In this document: positions 23,701 through 35,700 of the stretch, piece by piece
Numbering within the stretch: position 1 is the first letter of the stretch
Layout: each line of letters starts with the position of its first letter
From: Trachythela sp. YZ-2020
Lineage: Eukaryota; Cnidaria; Anthozoa; Malacalcyonacea; Clavulariidae
Reading direction: 5' to 3'
DNA: 64,000 nucleotides
Assembly: GCA_016169945.1 (NCBI GenBank)
Contig: JADLSH010000363.1
Span: 5,076,001 to 5,140,000 of the forward strand
The notes under the pieces: model-generated
What the model was told of the DNA's origin: nothing
Database searches by the model: none
Seen by the model: the letters and a program-made list of their open reading frames with translations, nothing else
Translations under genes and position numbers: made by a program

Positions 23701-26700
23701 CTGGACTTGGAAATCGAACTAAATTAAAATGTGTTACTGCTCGTGGTCTAGCCTGCGTAGCGACGCTCTCTTGCTGTTCTTAACACTTGCATTGTTCTCT
23801 TATTTTCATTTAATGTAATTGTACATATATTTATATAGTATTTGTTATAGGGCCCACATGCAGAGGATGTCTTACTCTTACACTTGCACTCAAGCAAAGA
23901 TTGTAGAGCACACGGGGGTGGGGGACATGTCATCCAGACAATCTCCAGCTCTTGATTGGACAGTGTCCAGTCAGTACCAACACTGAGACCATGATGCTGT
24001 TGAAAATTTGCTCGGTTGATATGTTGGAAAAGGCTGTCGCAGGTTGGGGCGAGACATCATCTGAACATTTTCTGGATTTAAAAGGAGCATATCCAGGGCT
24101 CGAAATAACGGCTGGTCAACGGACATTGTCCGGTCAGAATTGAGTACTGACCGGACAAAACCCTTGAATGCCGGTCTTTTTGTCTGGTCAAATAACAATT
24201 CGTGCGCTTTAAACGAAAATTCAATTTCATCAATATCAAAAATATAGAATTTCATGAAAATTACATTTCCCAGCGCACGGTATAAACGTTCGACTGTTTG
24301 AGTCGCAATCTTCCAAGACAACATGCAGTGCCATTGCATGTCATCAATTTGCGACTGCAGATTAGCGCTTGTCGTCACCTACGAGTACCGCTATTGAAGT
24401 AGCACGTTTGCTAATTTCAGTAATCGTGAGCGCCAGTGCGCAAAAGAGAACGAAAGCCCCAGCAGATAAGCTTTTGTCATAAGTTGATAATTTATTGAAG
24501 GGCTAGTTTAGGCAAAATATTTGTCCGTCCAAAAATGGGTCATGTCCGAGCAAAAACACATTTGACCAAAATAACGAACGGACAACGTGACCGCCGCATG
24601 TCCGTTCGTTATTTTGAGCCCTGCATATCTACAGTCTATCATATCCTAGCCTGTGTTCCAGTCCACTACACCATTGTGTGTGCAAAGTGGACTGGAACAC
24701 AGGCTATCATATCCTTGCTTGAGTGTGTTGAGTACAAGTGTAAGACAGGGTACATGTACATGTTGTGATTGCCGCAATAAAACAGGAGTTAATGAAGATT
24801 ATGATATCATATGACTCATTCTGATGAGGAAGAAGAACTTGCAGATTCTGATGATTTGTGATTCTGGTTGAAAGAGCTAACTTCAAAATTCTAATTTGTA
24901 TATTATTAAAGGAACAAACTCATTCTCACCAAACAGAATGTAGATATAAATATGCACCTGTCATTGTATTTGATGGGAATGTGATGCATTTGCACTTATT
25001 TTTTCTCTAAGTGTACAATTCCCTGGGGCTGGGCAGGAAAAGTGCAACAATGCCCCACCGGGGCAAATAAATTATGCCAACTGCCGGCCCCGGGGCACAC
25101 CAACACACAGATTTGTCAGGATATGAGTTTTACATTCTTAATTAAATTATGTTTAACTTTGTAAAGATGAGCAAGTTTTGCTTCACAAGTTATATTTGTT
25201 TATGTGCATGACACAAATACTTTCATCCATATTCATGGCAGTGCACATGTTCACTGCAGCTGCTGCAGAAACCACAATAATTTCCGGATAGAGAGACAAA
25301 TGCCCCGCCGGTGAACAAATGCCCGGCCCAGGGGAACTTTTGCAAGTACAGTACTAATGCCTGGTCCCTGCACAACAAAAGTTTGCAAATGCCCAGGGGT
25401 AGCCAGGGGGGATGGGCAATGCTAGAATTGATTGAAATATAATGCTAATTATACTGTTGAATGTTCCATGTCCATGTTCCATTCATCTGTTGATGAATGT
25501 GCATGTCACCGTTTTGCATTTTCTATCTATACGGAATAGGATTTCCCACACCATGTTCTGTCACTTTATATATCCACTCGCATTACCGCGAATAAAACTG
25601 AAAATTTCTCCACGCAACATCCTTTGAAGCCCGTCAAGCGATAGCCATATATTTTGTCAATCCAAACAACTTTTGGAACGAAACCTCGGTAAAATTTTGT
25701 CATTTCCCCATCAAAATGACTAAAAAACAAATAATTCTGAAACGCCATATTTACTTTATGTCAGCGGATGTTTGAGAAACTTCATGTAAGAATCAATGTA
25801 GAACCACGAAATATACTATATATAGTGCATCCTCTGATAGTGGATATTACACCGGCCAAGTACCTTGAAAAAAATGGCGGCGATTGATTGCGAAATATGT
25901 TGATTTCTTGAATTTTCGAACAAGAAATACTCGAAAACTGCAGGTTTCTAGAAGTGCAAACAAGCGGATTTGGACATTGTATGATTAATCCTAATTATTT
26001 ATCTTGTTTTAAAGTAGTGCCCGAACCCGGGCAACGAATTTCATTTTCTAAGCGACTTTTCGTGCCACAGAATACGGCCTATATAGACATTTTTCCAATA
26101 TAAATATATAATTTGCGTGCAGCATAGCCGATGAACAGACGTGCTCTCGATCGCACGAGAGTTGATTTATGGCCAGCATATCGAAATATACGAGGAAATA
26201 TATTTCGTTCGCTTTCTAATAAGTCCGTGACCTTGAATAAAATAATAAATAGTAAAGCGCTCATGCATATATGCTGATATTGACGGAATCACAGGCTGCG
26301 TTCTAACGAAAATAATTGAATTTGTTGGAATACTAAAACAATAAAAGTAATTATAAACACTGTTGACAGTGCTATTTATAGAATGAATAGGATAAAGTCA
26401 TTTGGTACAATTACACATTGAACAATGAATTACAAGCGCGAATAATTCAGTCATTCAAATAATTTATATTTACGAGTTGCAAGAAATTACAGCTGTGTTA
26501 CCTCTATTAAGCTCTATAACTATAAATATTTTGCATTTAAATTCGAGTATAAAAATGACACTTTAGTGTAAAAATGACGTTATGTTATGTTATGTTATGT
26601 TATGTTATGTTATGTTATGTTATGTTATGTTATGTTATGTTATGCACGGCAAAGCCTTGACTGACCATTTCTACATCAGGGGCCGGTTGTATAAAAGTCT

Positions 26701-29700
26701 TAACTACATTTTAACTATCCGTTTTGTAGTTAAATAGTAGTTAACTGTAAAATTCGCGATTCTGATTGGTTAACTTTCGCACTAACTATAGTTAACTTTA
26801 ACTACTTTTTTATACAATCGGCCCCAGAACGAGAACTCACGATGCTGTCTACTCTTGTTTTAGGTGTTACTAGCAGGCACTACAGTGGACGATGGTTTCA
26901 GTTTGTCGTGTCGAATAATTCAGGTAAATGATTTCACAGAATTTCGCGAGCTGTTTTTACAGGGCTATACTACAACGACAACGGCGACAAGAAATCTATT
27001 CTGTGCACTGTCGTGGAACGCATTGATATGTAATTTAAAGCTCAGAAAAGTGCCACACGGAACATGAAGTCGGAACATGAAGCCGTAATTTCCACATTGC
27101 TAACCGCTCGTTCCACATCGCTCGTGTTGCGTTACTATATTTGACCTAGCATATGTATATTGAAATGGTAAGAAGCGAGATAGAGATTAGTAATTACATC
27201 CGTTACGGCGATGAGAAAGTGCATAAAGTCAATAAGTCATGTGGTTTATGCATGCAAATTAACGGCCACGTATCAAAGTGCTTTGTAAAACAATTAGTAT
27301 AGGATTAATATATTTTTATCGAGAACGTTGTTCTCGCGAACACATGGTTGATTGCTTGAAACGTTAAACTATTTAATGTGTTTATCAGTATATTTTATCA
27401 AATTTGAATAAAGTTGGTTGCATTAGCCAAGTCCGGAGGTTCGCCTTCGCATCAAAATGACGAGTTCTTAGTCGGTATAAAAATGCCTTATAAAGTCGAA
27501 TCATAGTATTTAACTGAGACTGGGATTAAACACATATCATGCATATTCAATCAAAAATATCCAATCATTATCCGCCAGAGTACTACCGCAGCTATCCCAG
27601 ATAACGGAACAATAGTTGGAATGGGGTTGGACTAAGCAATTGTAAATAAGTTGCATTGTGGAAAAAGGAATATATAAGGCCTTACGCGTTTTAGTGCACC
27701 TAAGGTTATGATTAATGTCGTGAATATTATTACTTGCAAACATACGTGCACGGGAATGGGTAAGACAATTAGGAAGGTCATTTTTTCTTAGGTGTCATTC
27801 TAGATGAGCATCTCACTTGGAAATCCCACATTAATCATTTGTCAAATAAGATTTCCAAATCGATAGGAATAATACGCATATCTAGCTTTTTTCTGTTAAA
27901 ACAATCTCTGTTAACTCTTTACTACTCGATGGTGTATCCCTATTTGCAATATTGCAATATAGTGTGGGCATCTACGTATGCATCCAATTTAACTCGTTTG
28001 GTAATTCTTCAAAAACGTATTGTCAGAATTTTAAACAATAGTAGCTTCGATTCTCATACCAATTTGATCTTTAAAAATATAAGATTACTAAAATTTCACG
28101 ACCTCCGTAAATTACAAACTGGCCAATTTATGGTCTTGTACATGAACAATCTTTTACCAGACCATTTTGAAAATCTATTTCTTTTAAAACGGCAAGTACA
28201 TAGTTATAATACTAGGAGAGCTAATGAATTTTACATTGCAACTCCAAGAACAAATTTACGGCAATTTTCAATTAAATATCAAGGTCCACTTCTTTATAAC
28301 AATCTAAATAATAATATAATAAATAGTGTATCATATTCGTAATTTACCAAAAAAATGAAAAAGCATCTCTGCTCGTCTTATATTATAGTTAATTAATAAA
28401 ACCAATTTTGTTCATATAAATATCACTGAGATAAATTAAACATAGCCTAAGAGCAGGTTTGATACACATAATAAGCCAAGTGGTTTCTCATCAAACCTCC
28501 TCGTCACATAAATACCTACTCTTGTAAACTGTTATTATTACCCTTTTGCAAATTAATACTTTTTTGACCTTTGTAAATAATTATCTATGATTGTGTAATT
28601 TGTGTGACAAATCTAATAAATTCAAAATTCAGATTAAGAATAAGAGCGGGCCTAATATAGTTCCTTGAGGAACTCCACATCGAAGCAAACGACTTGTCGA
28701 GAAATGTCCGTTAACAAAACATTTTTGATTACGTTCATTGAGATACGATCTGAACAAATTACCCGCAATGTCAAACGCTTTCTTGAAGTCAAGAAACATA
28801 ACAGCATTTACATTTCCACTATCAATATTATAGGCCCAATCATTAGTGGCCTCAAGAAGAGCGGTGACAGTTGAATGCAAGCCACGGAATCCTGACTGAC
28901 AATTAGTTAACAATCTATTTTCAGATAGAAATGAATGCATCTGATCGTAAATTATTCTTTCAAAAACCTTAGCCACAACAGGGACAATGGAAATCGGACG
29001 ATAATTATCAACGCAATTACGTTTTCCTTGTTTGTGTATAGGAACCACTTTTGCACGTTTCCATTCGTGTGGGAATATGCCTGTGGTAATAGAGCGATTA
29101 AAAATGAGACAAAGGGATTCTGTAATTAGATCAGGACACTCTCGAAGCAACCTGGAAGATATTTTGTCTAAACCCGTTGCTTTGGACCTACTTAGCGTTA
29201 GGCCGTATTCTGTGGCACGAAAAGTCGCTTAGAAAATGAAATTCATTGCCCGGGTTCGGGCACTACTTTAAAACAAGATAAATAATTAGGATTAATCATA
29301 CAAAGTCCAAATCCGCTTGTTTGCACTTCTAGAAACCTGCAGTTTTCGAGTATTTCTTGTTCGGGGCATTTGTCTCTCTATCCGGAAATTATTGTGGTTT
29401 CTGCAGCAGCTGCAGTGAACATGTGCAATGCCATGAATATGGATGAAAGTATTTGTGTCATACACATAAACAAATAGAACTTGTGAAGCAAAACTTGCTC
29501 ATCTTTACAAAGTTAAGCATCATTTAATTAAGAATGTAAAACTCATATCCTGATATTCTGACAAATCTATGTGTTGGTGTGCCCCGGGGCCGGCAGTTGG
29601 CATAATTTATTTGCCCCGGTGGGGCATTGTTGCACTTTTCCTGCCCAGCCCCAGGGAATTGTACACTTAGAGAAAAAATAAGTGCAAATGCCCAGGAAGG

Positions 29701-32700
29701 ATGGCAATGCTAGAATTAACTGATGTATTATCTAGATTTAACTTGCTACTTCAATATGGATATTACACTACTGCCATAAATATAAACTATGAACCTGTTT
29801 AAAATGTAATACTGCTTGTAGTAACTCTCCTGTTGTTCTTAGTACTTGTATTGTTCTCTAAATTTAATTGTATATTTATATAGTATTTGTTATAGGGCCT
29901 GCAGTAATTGGTGTATACTGTTGTGGTGACCCTGGCACTCCTTTATGTGGCAAAGTTAAATAAAAATATATTCCTTGGACTTTGTAGCATGTTCACCTAG
30001 TCAGCTACCCTGGGGTTTCCCATCAAAGACAATGATAGGTTCATATTTATATCTAAAACTCATTAATAATTCATAAGCAAAACACAAAGGAAATCACCAC
30101 CGTATCGTTGTCTTGATACCACGGTAATAAACACCCATAAATTAACTCGACTTTCGCGTTGAATTTCTCTTTAAATACTGGTTTGTTTTAATATATAAAG
30201 ATTTATACAGCGCTTAAATTATATAAAATATTCCAAAGCGCTTTACAACAATGAAGTTCTACTATATACAAGCAGCTAAAATATTAAGAATTAAGGTATA
30301 AGTGTCTATAAATCTAAAAGTTAGAATCGAAAGCTTTCTTAAAAAGGAAAGTCTTTAATTGAGATTTAAAACAGTCAATTGTTTTACTATTTCTAATACC
30401 ATAAGGTAGCATGTTCCAAATTGACGGAGCTGCATGCACAAATGCTCGATCACCAAGAGTCTTGGCTCTAGTTTTTGGGATAAAAAGTAGTCCCTGATCA
30501 TCAGATCTCAGTTGGTAACAGCAGTTCGGTTTTTCTAACAACAGTTCCATAATGTAGCCTGGCGCCATCCCATGGAGAGCTTTATATACCAGGAGTGCAA
30601 TTTTAAAATCAACACGAAACTTAACAGGCAGCCAGTGAAGGTGCATCAGGACAGGGGTAATATGAGCGCATCTTGGTATAAGACACGTCACTCTAGCAGC
30701 GGCATTGAGAACTCGTTGAAGACGCTGAAGTTGGTATTGGGAATGCCGACCAGGAGAGAATTGCAGTAGTCCAAGTGTGACGTCACAAAGGCATGTACGA
30801 GCGTTTTAGTTGATTCGATGGAGAGGAACTTCCTTATTTGTCGAATGTTGTACAAGCCCCTAAATGCTTTGCTGCAAACCTTGCCCACATGGACATTCAT
30901 AGACATATGTTCGTCAAACCACGAACCTAAATTTCGGACTTCTTGTACAGGTTTTATATCAGCATCACCAACTTCAATCGAGTCGATTGTAACCTTAGAC
31001 AGCTGCTGGCGAGTTCCAATTATCAAGAATTCCGTTTTAGTGTCGTTAAACATTAATTTATGTGAAACTAACCAAGCACGAACTTCGACGATGCAATTAT
31101 TAATAGTTTGAATAGCTTGATCTTGGACAACGGGTGACTCAGGACGGAAAGATAAATAAAGTTGAGTGTCATCTGCATACCCATGGGAAGAAGGTAGATG
31201 CCTGTTAATAATCTGGAACAGTTGAGACACGTATAATAGGAAAAGGACCGGTCCAAGACAGCTTCCTTGTGGAACTCCACAGTTCAGCGGAAAATTGGCG
31301 GAAAACTTTTGCTTAATATTAATACGCTGCTTTCTACAGGAGAGAAACGACTTAATCCACTTTAAGGCATTTCCGATCACACCAAATTCTAACTTCAATA
31401 TATCCGTCAGAATTTCATGATCAATGGTGTCAAAGGCGGCACTCAAATCCAAGAGCACTAAATGAGTTACTTTCTGTTGGTCCATGTTCATAAGGATATC
31501 ATTGTGGACTCTTAGGAGAGCCGTTTCGGTAGAGTGGAATTGACGATATGACGATTGGTTGTTAGGAAGAGGAGCATTATCAGCACAATGCTCAAATAAC
31601 TGGCTAACAACTGCTTTTTCCGTAGCTTTAGAAACGAATGACAGGTTACTGACGGGCCTGAAGTTCTCAAAGACTAGATCAAGACCGTATTTTTTAGAAT
31701 TGGAATAAGAATGGCAACTTTCCATGCTTCTGGGACGTGACCTTCACTTAACGACAAGTTGATCATTTTCATAATGACAGGTGTTAACTCACTGGCACAT
31801 AATTTCAGCAACCATGTTGGAATAGGATCAAGGTTACATGTTGCATTCGACGACTTCATGATTATGTTATGGACTTCTTCTTCTGACAGGAGCTTAAATG
31901 AATCTAATTTGATATCAGGTAAACGATAATCTACTAATGGTGGGTCTACTACAACGTTTTCAATGTCATTTCTAATTAGCTCAATCTTTCGACAGAAATA
32001 TTTTCCGAACTCATCAGCCAGTTTACGTGAATCATCATGTGGAGGCAAGGAGTTTTCTTGAGGTGTGTTGCAAAGTGAAGACACAACCTTAAAAAGTTTT
32101 CTTGAGTCTCCCGAACATTGATCGATAAGATCAGAATAGTATTTGTGTCTAGCATTTTTCAAACTGGCAGCATACTTGTTACGCGCTTGGCGATAAGCGT
32201 CTTTATCATTTTGGCAATTTGATCGTAGCATTACTTTCTCCAGTTTTCTGCGTTTGGCCTTAATACGTTTAAGTTCTTCACTGAACCATGGCACTCTTGG
32301 TCTGACAACCACTACCTTTCTTTGTAAAGGGGCATGTTTCTCCAAAATATGTGATAGCGTATTATCATAATATTTCACCAGATCATCTAGATTGGAGCAT
32401 GGGTCATTACACAGTTTGGAATCAGTGATGTCAGCTTTGAAGGCCTGAAGATTCAAATGATTTGTCTTACGAAACTGAATTTCCTTTGTCACAAAATTCG
32501 GGCGAGGAAAAGAGAGGTTGCATTCAACAAAACAATGATCTGACAAAAAGAAAGTAGTCTTGACTAGGTGGATATTAATGTCATTGGACGATCTCGAAAT
32601 TAGAAGATCCAGGGTATGCCCAGACGAGTGAGTTGGTACAGTAACATGTTGTAATAAGCCAAAAGTTTCCAATAAATCAGTAAATGTTTTCGCGTCAGTA

Positions 32701-35700
32701 TCAGACGGATCATCGAGATGAAAATTAAAGTCACCGGAGATTACTAATACTTCTGTACACATAACAATGCTCTCAAGTAAATTGGAGAATTCTTCGAAGA
32801 AAACGCCTGAAGAAACAGGGTGAGTTTGTGAATAAGGTGGACGATAGACTGCTAATGTTTTAATCGTACGGTTGAGTAAAGTGAAGTTCCATTCAGAGTA
32901 TTCAAAAGATCGTTTTTCACCTCCGTCAATTAAAGTAACTTTAAAATTGGTATTAAACATAATACCAGTGCCTCCACCCATTCTGTTAGATTGTCTAGGA
33001 AGGTTTTTAAAAGAGTAACCAGGGGGAGAAAGCGCGGCTATGCTAACAGTGTCAACGTCTTTTAACCAGGTCTCTGTCACAATACACACATCAATATTGT
33101 TACTCAAAACATGATCAACGATTTCGGCTGTTTTGTTTTTAAGAGATCTCGCATTTACATTGGCGAAACGTAGGAATTTTGTATGAGAATCTGAATTTAA
33201 GTTAGTTCTATGTACAGACACGCAGACACAGTTTGAAGGGTTATGAGTACGAGCACGGCGACAACGACCATTACGCGGATGTCTATCAGTACTCAGTATC
33301 CTGTTGTTTGTGCTGACATCAATGGAGGGGGGTATGGAAAAGGTTGGGATGTGGGATGGTATATTGGGGACCGAAATGGAGGGAAATAATAGGGATTCAC
33401 AGGAAAAGGGGAGTAATGAAAACTGGGTGAAGAGACAGCTTTGTCCATTATCTTATAGGAGGGTCGTTGGATGTTATTATAAAATTGAGGTTTCTGATGT
33501 AGGAAGTCACAATTATTGCCTTTTTTACAGACAAACAAACATGCAACAAATTTGCAAACATGCTACTTCAATAGCGGTACCCGTAGGTGACGACAAGCGC
33601 TAATCTGCAGTCGCAAATTGATGACATGCATGTTGTCTTGGAAGATTGCGACTCAAACAGTCGAACGTTTATACCGTGCGCTGGGAAATGTAATTTTCAT
33701 GAAATTCTATATTTTTGATATTGATGAAATTGATGAAATTGAATTTTCGTTTAAAGCGCACGAATTGTTATTTGACCAGACAAAAAGACCGGCATTCAAG
33801 GGTTTTGTCCAGTCAGCACTCAATTCTGACCGGACAATGTCCGTTGACCAGCCGTTATTTCGAGCCCTGGATATGCTCCTTTTAAACCCAGAAAATGTTC
33901 AGATGATGTCTCGCCCCAACCTGCGACAGCCTTTTCCAACATATCAACAGAGCAAATTTTCAACAGCATCATGGTCTCAGTGTTGGTGCTGACTGGACAC
34001 TGTCCAATCAAGAGCTGGAGATTGTCTGGATGACATGACTATATACGATATGTTGATTTCTTGAATTTTCGAAGGAGAAATACTCGAAAACTGCAGGTTT
34101 TTAGAAGTGCAAACAAGCGGATTTGGACTTTGTATGATTAATCCTAATTATTTATCTTGTTTTAAAGTAGTGCCCGAACCCGGGCAACGAAACTGAACGA
34201 TAACGTGCCACAGAATACGGCCTACGTGGACAAAAGTGCGAAAACTGTTGAAGAATTTATTTCCCTTAGTTGGAAAGTAGCGTTGTTATTTTGATTAGGC
34301 AAATAATCGAGAAAAGACCGGCTACTATCGTTAGAATTTATTATATCTGCAAGGTCGAGACCAATGTTTGAAAAATACTCATTGTAGAATTACTGAACTA
34401 TTTCCTAGCTGCTAGGCTAAGTCATAGTTCCGAACACCAGCCGTACGCAGCGCTACCAACTTACAGCTGATGTTGGTGAAGCACACAACTTATCATTGTT
34501 TTATGTTTATTTCCAGGATTTTCGACTGCCTGCCTTCAATGCGTACAAGACGGTTGCAGAAAAATTAGCAAGTGAACAGAAATTTCATGAAATTCAAGTG
34601 TTATTATCAAACGCGATTCAAACCAGGTTAATGAATGATAAAGATCATGATAGCGTTGTCCTTATTTTGCTTGGAATGCTGACTGATGATGACAAGAAGG
34701 TAAGATAATGGCCGGTCTACATGAATTGCATGCAGTGGAACCTTTATGATCCCGACTTGGCGGGACGGGACGATTTCATCCCGCGTAGCAGGGAAACTCG
34801 TCTAGGCGGATGGCGTGTTATTTGGACAAAATATATTGCGATGAAGTGCTTGACGTCATATTTTTTGCTGAAAAGGGAAATGTTACTGAGATACTATATT
34901 TGTATTCCCACGAAGCTACTGATGTGTTAAAGTTATTTAAAACTATGATTATTCCCATCATTCTTTTAGCACTCATATTGTGCATTTGACTATTATCTAT
35001 GACAACCTTGATATTTGCCAATACATTGATATTTGACTGATAATAATAACCGATAATTGCCTTGTAGAATCACTTAAGGGGGCGACACCAATTTGTAGCC
35101 CGTCCAAATTATGGAAATTAGGTGAAAAGTATTTCAATACTTTCACAAGGATTTGAAAGAGAATAAGTAGCTATCATTCTCTAAAACTGATTATTTGTCG
35201 TCCCTATATCATTAAGATTTTGTTGCATGTCAGAATTAGTAAAAAGGAGGCACAAACCTTGGCAAGGTGGAAGGAAATGCCCCGAATTTTCTATTTTCCG
35301 TCAATTTTGTCTCAAAACAGCTAAGTCAGTGCATTTTCCTTTCCCTATTCGGGCTTCTGCCTGCCAGTACTTGTTGATGCGCTTGGTTGATAAACTGTAG
35401 AGTGGCGTCTATTAAGATGTTCACGAAGATTTGTTGTATTGCCGCGATGTCGAATTATTGCGTCGCACACAGCGCATTTCGCTGTTGTTTCATTCTTGTC
35501 AACGAAATGTTTCCAGACATCACTCCGACCTCGAGACATGGAGCACAGGCCGCAGAGGCAAAGCGTAAAAAGCTATGTTACAAAGCGCAAGTTGATTGCC
35601 TTTCTAAGTAATCAAATTTTGAAGCATCTTTCAAGCAAAGTTTGCGCGACTTTGACGGAGAAGGCGAGACTTGAGTCACTTGACCCGTGAACTTTACTCT

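Larger units (their letters stand above)
22271..26081 (+). mobile_element. TAGGCC-terminus DNA transposon, copy 1 (3.8 kb)
   Basis: Left end TAGGCCTTATTCTGTGGCAC, right end the complement (GTGCCACAGAATACGGCCTA), with a 3-bp direct repeat TAT at 22268-22270 and 26082-26084. Arms extend inward for over 200 bp (CCCGGGTTCGGGCACTACTT, AAACCTGCAGTTTTCGAGTA). Beyond the shared first ~20 bp the two ends carry different linkers: TTATCGTTCAGTTTC at the left and AAAAGTCGCTTAGAAAATG at the right. The interior has a foldback insertion (22501-23236), a ~400-bp block shared with copy 2 (23971-24378) and a GGGGC-rich block (25020-25420). No intact transposase is seen. Superfamily not assigned. Confidence 0.8.
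29199..34224 (-). mobile_element. TAGGCC-terminus DNA transposon, copy 2 (5.0 kb, carries a LINE)
   Basis: The left end TAGGCCGTATTCTGTGGCAC carries the AAAAGTCGCTTAG linker and the right end carries the CGATAACG linker, the reverse of copy 1, so this copy is inverted relative to it. CGT is directly repeated at 29196-29198 and 34225-34227. The interior has the GGGGC-rich block (29366-29710), a LINE 3'-UTR piece (29740-29965), a nearly full CR1-like LINE (about 30185-33560) and the conserved ~375-bp block (33618-33992). Confidence 0.8.
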
